Shown here piece after piece: positions 57,101 to 64,000 of a stretch of DNA of 64,000 nucleotides. The DNA is from Psococerastis gibbosa (lineage: Eukaryota; Arthropoda; Insecta; Psocodea; Psocidae), in NCBI GenBank assembly GCA_963971405.1, contig OZ020490.1, positions 9,844,874 through 9,908,873 of the forward strand, given 5' to 3'. Within the stretch, counting starts at the first letter, position 1; the number at the start of each line of letters is the position of its first letter. The position numbers and the translations under genes were made by a program. Under the pieces are notes generated by a model that worked only from the letters and a program-made list of their open reading frames with translations, made no database searches and was not told where the DNA came from.

Positions 57101-58613
57101 CAATAGCAGTGTTAACTTCAGCTGATTTATGTGTCCGTATGATATTAATAAGCGTAGAATTAATTTGAGGCTCATTATTCTGAGTCAGGTCATCCTTCGT
57201 TGTGACATTAGAAAAGGAAGGGTCAATTTTTGAATCTACGTCTTTTATTTCTTCCGTATACTGGGGGGCAGCCTCAATGTCCATACGTATTTGCCCTGAA
57301 TGGTCATTAATTCCAAAAATAAAAGCAGCATTTGTATCTGCATTGGTGGCGAATACATTTGGAACACGACTCAAATCAATAACATTTTCATCATAAGAAA
57401 TTATGGTATCCTTCTTCTTACTATGATCAATTGGCCAACCGGGAAAGGAACAACGCATTACGTATTTATCATCTGGAGGTGGATGATTACGCCAAAAGTC
57501 AGGACTAGTGGTAGTAGATTTTTCATCATCGACTGAATTCTTACTTGTTTTAGATGCAGACTCCAGAACATTTTCTTCCTCATTGCCCCTAAGGGCCAAA
57601 ACGTTACCAACCCCAATTTCATTGGAACAATTACGTTTAGTGTCACGAAACCCCTCGTTAGTTTCCGATTGCTTACTTGTTTCTACATCTAGCTCACTCT
57701 CAACCAGATTCGTCTTGTTCTGTAAATGCACAGGCACCCAGCAGTTCTTATTTGGGGGATAAATCGACTTCCAATTTCCATCCACTTTGTTATCATCTGT
57801 AACAGATGATTCAGATGCATTAATTTCGGACTTTTTATTTGGCCTTCTATGACTATCTAATGATTCAGTGAATGGAGTGATTGTAGGCTGTGCATGACTT
57901 GAAGCGTGTGTTGTGTCATTTTTCTTTGTGCCCAAAACTGATACAATATTTTTATCAGTTTGAATTTCAACACAATCATCAACACAGAAATTCGTCGTAT
58001 TAGCATGAAAACTACCCGAATTATCAGTCATAGGGTCATCTCTGGCAGTGGAAGCTTTCCTTAGTTTGTCACAAATTACATCAGTAATTTCGACTGCATT
58101 TTCATCACTTGAACAATCTCTCAAGCGGGTTATACTCATATTTCCTTCAAATGTTTTCGGTTGACCAGGACCATCACTTTGTGCATCACTTCCCTCCGAA
58201 CTTATTGAGCTATTTCTCTGGCTATTATCAGCACTTGGCCGAACGGGGGCAATCGTCTGAAGTTTAGGAAATCCTCTTCTAATTGGAGCAGACTTTTTCT
58301 CCCTGAAAGACGGCACTGACACAAAGGAATCTTCAGAAGTAGTTGAAGAAGCAGCCGACATATAATCAGGACTCGATGATAAAACACTCTCTGGGCTTCT
58401 CCTCCATTTAGAAGCTAAATTCGACGACGGTTTCAAATAGTCATCATAAAGAGTATCACTGTAAATGTTTTCAATTTTTTCGTTCACATCACGATCTACT
58501 CCAGACTCAACATTTGCCGCGTACACTTTTTCAAACTCAGCTTCAATTTCTTTATCCGTCATTTTGAAGCACTGATCAAAGCACTCGTCAAATGTATCAA
58601 CAGTTGCAGCCAT
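48082..58613 (-). CDS. Gene C: unrecognised six-exon gene, C-terminal single-pass membrane protein
   Basis: Exons 56249-58613, 55541-55755, 54710-54917, 53699-53851, 51065-51237 and 48082-48170 lie on the minus strand with matching phases. With the last internal exon extended to 51061, the model is 3207 nt, about 1068 residues. The protein is acidic and Ser/Thr/Pro-rich, looks disordered for nearly 1000 residues, and has one hydrophobic helix (about residues 1003-1022, LALTAWLCLTIAALLWICIT), then a tail of about 46 residues with a helical end (LRQSMQNILDQFMNEERRF). Lack of a signal peptide suggests a cytosolic N-terminus and an anchor in an internal membrane; this is inference. The start ATG at 58613 has an in-frame upstream TAA. 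I do not recognise the family. The first four exons and joins are well supported, the fifth good, the sixth less so. Confidence 0.72.
48470..48625 (-). pseudogene. Second, inverted copy of the mariner transposase C-terminus
   Basis: The minus strand reads FFEEGIEKLVHRYDKCLNLF GDYVQK-like sequence facing the plus-strand copy at 49000-49138. The arrangement makes the element a partial palindrome. Confidence 0.68.
49000..49138 (+). pseudogene. Mariner transposase C-terminal remnant
   Basis: See the enclosing element: residues GIEKLVHRYDKYHNLFGDYV match the family pattern GI-KL--RW-KC----G-YV. Only about 45 residues are transposase-like; the upstream open frame comes from the 144-base tandem repeat. 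Confidence 0.72.
49535..49825 (-). repeat. Interspersed repeat, reverse copy of the 17.8-kb family
   Basis: GTACTTGGTTAAGTCATACA, GTATACCAGTTTGCCAACGA and TTCGTTGGCATTGGACAAGG-like sequence. It abuts the right end of the mariner element. Confidence 0.6.
49865..50090 (+). repeat. Inverted-pair repeat, left arm
   Basis: GTTTTGACCGGGTCCAGGTA, ACGTTGGTACTTATCTCTGA and AGTTGGCTTATGGTTGACGG occur here and, reversed, at 53905-54060. The arms flank gene C exons 4 and 5. Confidence 0.7.
50598..50847. repeat. Foldback repeat, copy 2
   Basis: Starts GAAGAACCAGTAGAATTCGG, includes TCGACATCTTCAGTGGTACT, ends GATTCTTATGGTTCTTC. The centre differs (GCGTTGATATTTAAAGCCGG). It lies in the gene C intron. Confidence 0.65.
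51065..51237 (-). CDS. Gene C exon 5, membrane helix
   Basis: Acceptor TTTGTTTTAG|CG fits the phase left by exon 4. The 173 nt encode (A)GRHFEKSRHVEPTPDSPS, then VVRLALTAWLCLTIAALLWI and TYPCMCDLLFLTHVPPK. There are two donors four bases apart: AAG|GTACGT (end 51065, phase 0) and TAC|GTATTG (end 51061, phase 1). Only the second joins exon 6 in frame without a further exon. Confidence 0.65.
51600..51960 (+). pseudogene. Retroelement fragment with RNase H-tail-like zinc motif
   Basis: Around 51790-51870 a plus-strand frame reads HYYRLGIADSDKCPLCMVKS HRLTC, the HxxRxGI.DSD.CP.C pattern that follows RNase H in many non-LTR polyproteins. The flanking frame is shifted by one. No RT domain is visible nearby, so this is a short remnant in the intron between gene C exons 5 and 6's neighbour, exon 4. 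Confidence 0.5.
52430..52870 (+). pseudogene. Non-LTR reverse transcriptase C-terminal fragment, plus strand
   Basis: The frame ending at 52746 reads HSYNTRSAKRFDLPRCRLNK, SRDSYPILAHRLYNKLPFLV, CFRTYIKSRLIDASLYNLDE and YDPW. This is the usual C-terminal YNTR...R...R..LYNKLP...F...LK..L....Y...E pattern. The 3' UTR runs to a TTGTATTGTATTGTACTG tail. It lies antisense in the gene C intron between exons 4 and 5. Confidence 0.72.
53699..53851 (-). CDS. Gene C exon 4, acidic serine-rich
   Basis: Acceptor TTTATTTTGCAG|AA and donor AACACAG|GTCTGT, 153 nt, phase 1 in and 1 out. It encodes (E)SGDSGSESDSRGSPRRHQ, VLNSPGKRTIASSSGSD and ELSPDDNT. If the donor is not used, the frame reads only GLSK and stops, giving a form without the membrane helix. 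Confidence 0.75.
53905..54060 (-). repeat. Inverted-pair repeat, right arm
   Basis: TCAACCATAAGCCAACTATC, AGAGATAAGTACCAACGTAA and TACCTGGACCCGGTCAAAAC are the reverse of 49955-50055. Confidence 0.7.
54710..54917 (-). CDS. Gene C exon 3, lysine/serine-rich
   Basis: Acceptor CTGTTATTGCAG|TCG and donor TGCAGAG|GTGAGT, 208 nt, phase 0 in and 1 out. It encodes SKKKGKSKIPQRQDSKESKS, then DVVWDFDDRKEDAFLKEERL and RNAGYDTANGKCR. The basic block followed by an acidic block is typical of a disordered, regulated linker. Confidence 0.78.
55176..55343. repeat. Foldback (168 bp) with perfect 29-base arms in a gene C intron
   Basis: CAGCCTGATCGAGGCGATTA at 55176 is the exact complement of TAATCGCCTCGATCAGGCTG ending at 55343, continuing to CCGG on both sides. 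The centre (TTAAAAATGTAAACAAGATA ... TGGAAAGTGCTATTCAAAAT) is itself repeated at 44410-44525, 50440-50525, 50875-50945 and 52930-53015. Confidence 0.75.
55541..55755 (-). CDS. Gene C exon 2
   Basis: Acceptor CATTATTTCAG|AA and donor TCTAAG|GTATGT, 215 nt, phase 1 in and 0 out. It encodes (E)TPIMDISGHLEITHPSGV, then PVPLPRSPDNVNFDLEVARK and SDASKRITKSK. Both joins keep the frame of gene C. Confidence 0.78.
55785..56075 (+). pseudogene. Non-LTR reverse transcriptase fragment, plus strand
   Basis: A plus-strand frame reads SWGAQPETLRTSALGHKSVH, TKEGDVAINGTMRIITECLK and PTPLKQMHTIAGPAQ, matching the C-terminal W...HTK.VD..LN..MRIITG.L.PTP...L..LAGI.P pattern of non-LTR elements. It fills most of the 493-base intron between gene C exons 1 and 2. 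Confidence 0.6.
56249..58613 (-). CDS. Gene C exon 1, 788 codons
   Basis: This is the longest open frame in the window, from ATG (MAATVDTFDECFDQCFKMTD) to the donor CCAAATG|GTGAGT, phase 1. The N-terminal ~70 residues (MTDKEIEAEFEKVYAANVES, then EKIENIYSDTLYDDYLKPSS) look helical and are the likeliest conserved part. The remainder is low-complexity, rich in S, T, D, N and P, with many acidic stretches. Near its end are RSLAGEDFQTFVREKLTSPL and RRGYTVDLPTVPKPNG. Codon use is even and no repeat invades it, unlike its surroundings, which argues for selection. Confidence 0.85.
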
Positions 58614-58689
58614 TATTAATTAATTGTAAAAAATGGATAATACTCTGAAGAAACAGAAACACACTTTTGCAATGAACAGGTTTGCGGGT

Positions 58690-58722
58690 GTATTCCAATT
58701 GGTAAGCTATCTATTGGTAGAG
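58690..58722 (-). promoter_or_regulatory. Possible CCAAT-box promoter of gene C
   Basis: Two CCAAT motifs read on the minus strand about 85-105 bases before the gene C start: CCAATAG near 58717 and the palindrome CCAATTGG at 58695-58702. No TATA box is obvious. Spacing suits a promoter, but such motifs occur by chance in AT-rich DNA. Confidence 0.25.
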
Positions 58723-59964
58723 CTCTGTTTCTCTCGTAATTAATCAACGCGCGGTAATGATAGGTCCCACAAAATCAACAGAATACGCCAATAACATACA
58801 AACTCAAGAGATAAACCCCGATATTGCGAGCGTTAGCAAGTAAATTTGAAACTGACTAGAATCGATTACGTGAAGTCATATAAATACACACTAACTAGGG
58901 CCTTCTGCACCAATAGAATGACTTCAATTACGATATTCGTGCACTTTATAACAACGTATTCCCACAAAACCGGTAAAGCCCCTCAAGAGTTCTATATAGG
59001 AGAGATGGGGAGTTCCCCATGGATATTTCTTTAAATTCCTGATGGAACCTGCCACTTTTTCTTCGGCACTCAGAGGGGTCGGCCTGGCAGATGCCACTAG
59101 AAATTCATGGAGTGAATATTCCATCTCTCTTACATGTTACGTACACCATGAGCCTGGATTCGGTGGCCAGAAAATATAAAAGGGAAAACTTCAGTCGGAT
59201 CAACCTGCCCAACGCCAAAGGGTACGTTAATTTAATTAATGCACGCTTCATATGGTAAAAGCATTGTTACTGACCCTAGAATTGTAATAAGCTTTGTGAT
59301 CAACAAAGAACTCAAAGTCACGTCTCTGGCAATCATTTCGAATCTTGAACCCTTCAGAAGATAATCTACGAAGTTAATAATTTGTTTTAACGTAGTATTT
59401 TATTATTATTATTATTATTATTATATATTATATATTATATTATTTTATTTATTAGCCCTAAACCCGCGCCGCGGTGATATTTTTCTGCCAAAAAGATAAA
59501 AACCTCTTAATTTAAGATGGATTCTAACCCCTATTGATCATAATCGTCCAAATTAACTAGTTACAATAGTTAATCATGCCTCAACTGCCATATTAACTGT
59601 TCAATTAAGATAGAGTACATAAAACGACACTATTCACAACAAAACGCGTTTGTGTAGGACCCGGTAAATAACTTGTAAACGACACAGGCAGAAACATGAA
59701 TCCCGACATCTGATAACTAGAGTTAAAGCTGGTGCGGCGCACGATAAGAGATAATACGTAACGTTATCTGGCCCGGGCTAAATCCTTTACAAGTACTCAA
59801 GTACAACAGGATATTGGATAGATTAAAGGGAATGATCAAACAACCAGGAAAGCACTATCTTCATAAATAAGTTGAATATGGTCAACTGGAAACTTAAATA
59901 TGATTGGCATATTTAGGCAGCTATTCCACTTGTCAGTTTTTCTTAATTTGTGCATTAAAAAATG

Positions 59965-60055
59965 ATGAGATTTTTGTTTTAAGGAGACTATTATGTAGAT
60001 GCTTAACGTATCTATCATAAATTAAATTATAGTATGATAGAGACTTATTATTATT
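59965..60055. repeat. Half of the 43.1-kb foldback
   Basis: GAGATTTTTGTTTTAAGGAG, ACTATTATGTAGATGCTTAA and ATTATAGTATGATAGAGACT match the left arm of 43111-43319. The other arm is absent and a poly-G run follows. Confidence 0.55.
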
Positions 60056-60199
60056 ACAATGTACACGCGGGTGGGGGGGGGGGGGGGGGGAAGCGCTTTC
60101 CCCTGGATTCTTCACTGGGATAACCTATTATGATGGCAATATTAGGCAAAGTTATGAAAATGCCAAATAAATATAAACACAAAGACTTCGGGGTTACGT

Positions 60200-60402
60200 G
60201 ATGAAGCAGTAGAATCCGGGTTGATAAGCCGTGGTCGTTCTAAAAGCGTACTTCCAAACAGTTGCTGCTGAGCCTCCGAGATACAATCTTAGAAGTCTAA
60301 GCAGGGACACTGAAGAGGTCGACCGCAGATGTTGACGGAACGTTTGGAAGTACGCTTTCAGAACGACCACGGCCTATCATCCCGGATTCCACTGCTTCAT
60401 CA
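60200..60402. repeat. Foldback repeat, copy 3, partly deleted
   Basis: Starts ATGAAGCAGTAGAATCCGGG, has AGATACAATCTTAGAAGTCT and GTCGACCGCAGATGTTGACG, ends CGGATTCCACTGCTTCAT. Confidence 0.65.
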
Positions 60403-60589
60403 GTGCCAAATTAAGTTTGGTTTAGCCTACAAAAGGCCAAACATTACAAACAAAGAAAATATTTTCCAGCAGAATAAGACTCAAACTTGCCCAGAATGAA
60501 CCCGAGATAAATGAATGACCATACGCACGTCGCGTCGTAACGCACAATCTCGCACGAACTGTACCCAGTCTAGTTAGATATGACCCAGT

Positions 60590-61275
60590 TTGGCGTAAAA
60601 TTAGATACGGTGACGTCATGTCTTGAGCTTTAACCTCACCTGCCTCTATGGCTGTCTCCGAGATTATCATACGACTGTGTCATATCTTTGAACGAGGGTC
60701 TTTCCAAAAGTCTGAACGAAATCCAGAGCTTGGCTCGACAAAACAATTTGGCATACAATTAGATGCGAAGACATCATGCCTTGAGCTTTAACCTCACCTG
60801 CCTCTATGGCGAAATTATCATACGACTGTGTCATATCTTTGAACGAGGGTCTTTCCAAAAGTCTGAACATAATCCCCCACAAGCATAACGTGCCTTAAGT
60901 AGCAGTCTCTGATATTATCATACGTTTGTGCCAAATTTTGAACGAAGGTCTTTCCAAAAGTCTGAACATAATCCCACACTAGCAATGATAATAATAATAT
61001 TTATTGAAAAAAAAATTGTGTTGATACAGCGAGATTAGGGCCTATAGTCCTCTGTTACACCTAACTGTACATATATCAACTATAGTTTAATTGAAATATA
61101 ATTTTGTAAACTACATTCATACAGAATATGACCCAGTTTGCAAAGAATTGTATACTAATATACGGGCAGGCATTGAGCTTTAACCTCGTATGCCCTAATG
61201 AGAATTTAGTAGAATATAAGACTGTTATATTATCCATACAATATTTAAGAGGGTCTCTCCAAAAGTACGGATGCA
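60590..61275. repeat. Degenerate tandem repeat, ~165-bp units
   Basis: GAACGAGGGTCTTTCCAAAA occurs at about 60690 and 60840, variants at 60940 and 61250, each preceded by CTTTAACCTCACCTGCCTCT-type sequence and followed by GTCTGAAC. The last unit overlaps the retroelement tail at 60975-61125 and resumes after it. Confidence 0.65.
60975..61125 (-). mobile_element. 3' tail of the same non-LTR family
   Basis: The minus strand repeats the 3' UTR of the element at 61320 (TTAGGTGTAA-like block, AGGCCCTAATCTCGCTGTAT variant, then AATATTATTATTATC). It lies in tandem just downstream of that element. A separate 5'-truncated insertion or a duplicated tail would both fit. Confidence 0.7.
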
Positions 61276-61319
61276 ATCTCACACCAAAGGTACAGTTAGT
61301 CCGATGGTAAAAAAAATCA

Positions 61320-63245
61320 TGAATAATAATAATAATAATAATAAAGTCTTTATTTTAAAAAAATATGTAGATACAGCGAGATTAGGGCCTATGGCCCTCT
61401 CTTACACCTAACTGTACATAACAACGATATAGTTTGATTGAAATATATTTTTATAAACTACATTCATACAAAATATCAGTCATACCTTTCATTCAAGATA
61501 AGAGACATACTAATTCACATTCGCTACCATCTACTGTACATTCACACACACATTTTCTCACACATTCACACGCAGCCTTGCCTTGATCAACCGGTGACAG
61601 TGGTTTGCTGACTAAGGAGAAACTTGTAATATTTGTTTTTAAATACGTTGAGAGAAGGAGAGGCACGAATTTCTATGGGTATCGAGTTCCATAGTGTAGA
61701 GGAAGAGATGAGAAATGAAGAGTGGAAGATTCGGGAATGAGAGAGATGGGTTAGAAGGAGGTCGTGCCCACGAGTATTATAGGCTCGCGAGGAAAGTGGT
61801 GTTAGGGACGAGAAGAGGTAGGATGGGGATTGGGTATGCAGCACTTTGAACACCAGGCATGCCTGGTGAAGTTGACGCCGACGTTGGAGATTCAGCCAAG
61901 CCAGAGAGTTCAGGAGTGGAGATATGTGGTCTCTGTACGACTTGACAATCAGTACGAACCTAACACAGTTATTCTGCAACCTCTGGAGGTGAGTTGCTTG
62001 TGCTGCGGTCATATCGTTGTAGACTATGTCACAGTAGTCTAGGAGAGGAAATATAAGGGCTTGAACGAGCCGTTTCTTCAGATTAGGGGGCAGAAAATTT
62101 TTCAGGCGCCTAAGAGCGTGTAGTGAGCCCATAGTTTTTCGCGAGGTGTTGGTCACCTGGGCGTCCCCTGATAAATCATCAGTAATGGTAATCTCAAGGT
62201 TTTTCACGCTCATGGTTAGGGAGATTTTAGTGCCTAGTACTAACACTGGGGGGAGGGAAGAATAATCAAGGGAGGATAGGGTTCTTCGTGGTCCAAGGAG
62301 AATGCATTGGGTTTTCATTGGGTTTAGCAGAAGAAAATGGTTTTTAGCGCATGAGGACACTAAGATCGGCATTTACTTTATTAAAATTCTCATGGAGATC
62401 GAAGGCCGGTAAATGTAAATATATTTGGAAATCATCCGCATATCCGTGGTGTTGGCAATATTCAAGGAAAGTGGGAAGATCTAGTGCTGCAATGGAGAAG
62501 TGGAGGGGGGCACACACCCCTCCTTGGGGTACACCGCATGTTAGGTCCCTCCAAGATGAAAAAACTGTCTGTTTGTTGCTGTCCTCCAAAGAGACACGCT
62601 GCCGTCTACCTTTTAGGTATTGCTCTGTCCAGTTTGTTGCTGAGTTAGAGAAACCAATGGCTTGCAATTTGGCTAGAAGTATTTCATAGTTGACTGAATT
62701 GAACGCCAAGCTGAAATCTAGTAGGGTTAATAGGGTTAGCTGGCGAGAGTCAGCGGCCCGTCTAATGTCCTCAGTCACTTCAAGTAAGGCTGTGATGGTG
62801 CTATGCAGAGGACGGAAGCCAGATTGGTGCCTATCAAAGAGATTGTTTTGGAGCATAAACGAGGAGATCTGATCGTGAGCTATATATTCTATGACCTTAG
62901 AGGAGGCAGGTAAAATTGAAATAGGACGAAAGTCTGATGCAGATAGAGGTTGTTTCTTTTTTGGTATGGGGCGAACATGGGCCATTTTCCACTGGGAGGG
63001 GAAGGTGCTGGATTTAAATGAGTAGTTTATAATAAATGTAAAAGGAGGGGAGAATCATTCGGAGCATTTTAATAGAGATCTCATCACCCCCTACAGCGTT
63101 TCATTTTATGAGGCTTATAGCCTTTTCGACTTCTGCAGTGGTTACCTGCTTAAATGTAAAAGGTTGGTAGAGGGGGGGAGGTCGAGTCAGAATTTGGCGG
63201 ACTGAAGAGGAGACAGGGCCAGGGTCATGAATAAGGGTTTACAGG
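61320..63245 (-). mobile_element. Non-LTR retrotransposon, 5'-truncated, reverse transcriptase frameshifted
   Basis: Minus-strand reading gives a decayed upstream piece (63245-62986, with PLYQPFTFKQVTTAEVEKAI), a 213-codon RT segment (62985-62344) with LSASDFRPISILPASSKVIE, DFSLAFNSVNY, GVPQGG and YADD (Tyr at about residue 182), then after a frameshift near 62350-62372 a 261-codon C-terminal part to the stop at 61587 (LKKRLVQALIFPLLDYCDIV, RAYNTRGHDLLL, FHSSFLISSSTLWNSIPIEI). A 3' UTR follows with TTAGGTGTAAGAGAGGGC and a terminal (ATT)n run at 61322-61345. The catalytic Asp residues survive but the region after GVPQG departs from the usual form (GVCAPLHFS). Family: Jockey/CR1-like non-LTR, clade not certain. 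Dead copy. Confidence 0.85.
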
Positions 63246-63356
63246 TAATTTCAGTAAATTTAGTGAATCTGGAACTCGAACCAAAGACTTTTAGGGTGTA
63301 GTTACCACTACAATACATGTCATGATTAGCCTGGAATTGATTCAATAAAAACTTAC

Positions 63357-63450
63357 CAGACGGTATTGTTTCATTTTCAACCTTCTCCTGCTCCTTGTGA
63401 TCGCGGTTGATCTTCTCTTCTATTTTCAGGTCCTCGACGGACTCTGACTC
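63357..63450 (-). CDS. Orphan exon, acidic/lysine-rich
   Basis: Acceptor AATTATTTCAG|GAG and donor CCGTCTG|GTAAGT enclose 94 nt in one frame: ESESVEDLKIEEKINRDHKE, then QEKVENETIPS(G). Phase in is 0 and out 1. The style (charged, disordered) is like gene C. The outgoing phase fits gene C exons 2 and 4, so it may be part of an alternative upstream transcript of gene C or an internal exon of a neighbouring gene off the right edge. Confidence 0.55.
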
Positions 63451-63667
63451 CTGAAATAATTGAAAAAGACATTAATTATTTTTAAATTAAAGGAGAAACA
63501 GGTGGCCAAAGGAGGTCCCCAGGAGTAAGTATGCAGTCACGGACCATAGGGGGGGGGGGGGGGGACAAACATACAGTACCGATGAAATTAACGTACAAAA
63601 TCCGCTGACAACAACAAGTAGTGGAGAAGGCACCACCATCTACCAATGCAATGCCGTGCAGCATTTT

Positions 63668-63885
63668 TTAAATAAATAAGGACTTTTTTGTCCTATTACT
63701 AAGCCAACCTAGCGGAGTTAAGGCTATAAAGCCCTCTCTTACACTCAACTAGGAAGTCACGGGACCACCTGCTTTACATGCTCTCCGAAGCATGGCCAGA
63801 AAATGCAGGAAGTGTAGGACTCGAACCAACAACCTTTCGGGTGAAAGTCACGAGTTCGTACCACTACTTCACATGTCGTGACATT
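63668..63885 (-). mobile_element. SINE family 2, minus strand, right edge
   Basis: AAATAAATAAGGACTTTTTT tail, AGCGGAGTTAAGGCTATAAA body and head GAACCAACAACCTTTCGGGT...CCACTACTTCACATGTC. Nearly full length. Confidence 0.75.
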
Positions 63886-64000
63886 TCTTTACAGATACAT
63901 TTCAAGCGATTCGATGGTGGAACAGGGTCTAAGCTGGTTGAGCTCGAAAATCATTGCCATCTGAATGCTTATTCTCAGGGATAGGGTAAAACGTGGAAAC

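Larger units (their letters stand above)
58640..60195. other. Intergenic region upstream of gene C
   Basis: Apart from the CCAAT motifs it holds a 66-codon minus frame at 58924-59124 (ASARPTPLSAEEKVAGSIRN), which I cannot assign, an ATT microsatellite at 59400-59450 and a poly-G run at 60074-60090. Confidence 0.45.

Noticed and set aside
56569-57762. Plus-strand ORFs of 60-84 codons
   Set aside because: Shadows of the large gene C exon on the opposite strand.
1-64000. Naming the species
   Set aside because: Repeat types and gene structure suggest an arthropod, but no diagnostic sequence was recognised.

Overview
The window is AT-rich animal DNA: short exons separated by long repeat-filled introns, GT/AG splice sites, tRNA-derived SINEs, decayed non-LTR retrotransposons, a mariner remnant and many foldback elements. 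The retroelement proteins and the mariner relic resemble those of arthropods, so an invertebrate, probably an arthropod, is the best guess. No species can be named from the sequence. There is no bacterial operon, CRISPR array or intact virus.

All supportable protein-coding genes read on the minus strand. From right to left: (i) one orphan acidic exon at 63.4 kb; (ii) gene C (58.6 to 48.1 kb), six exons joining in frame into about 1068 residues, mostly disordered, with one membrane segment near the C-terminus and no family I recognise; (iii) HGSNAT-like gene A (24.9 to 15.5 kb), nine exons that join in frame from the luminal domain to the stop; (iv) HGSNAT-like gene B (8.7 to 1.6 kb), five exons equivalent to the first five found in A, with the 3' part off the left edge or lost. 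A and B are tandem paralogues of heparan-alpha-glucosaminide N-acetyltransferase, the lysosomal membrane enzyme that transfers acetyl from cytosolic acetyl-CoA to terminal glucosamine of heparan sulfate. Both keep the catalytic-type histidine and the same intron phases.

The rest is mobile and repeated DNA. Three SINE families have several copies each. Non-LTR fragments lie at 1.1, 4.3, 10.7, 29.7, 37.7-38.3, 51.6, 52.4, 55.8 and 61.3-63.2 kb. Foldback elements with GGCG...CGCC ends lie at 3.9, 7.5, 16.4, 26.3, 39.8, 44.0 and 47.3 kb, three of them with identical 3-bp flanks. Tandem arrays lie at 12.0-13.2, 18.3-19.0, 21.6-23.8, 27.3-28.3, 38.3-38.6, 48.6-49.0 and 60.6-61.0 kb. The 21.6-23.8 kb array multiplies the splice acceptor and first bases of an HGSNAT exon. 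The interval 25-48 kb holds no gene I can support.

Everything was read by eye. Exon joins rest on GT/AG sites, matching phases and, for HGSNAT, agreement between the two copies and remembered family features.
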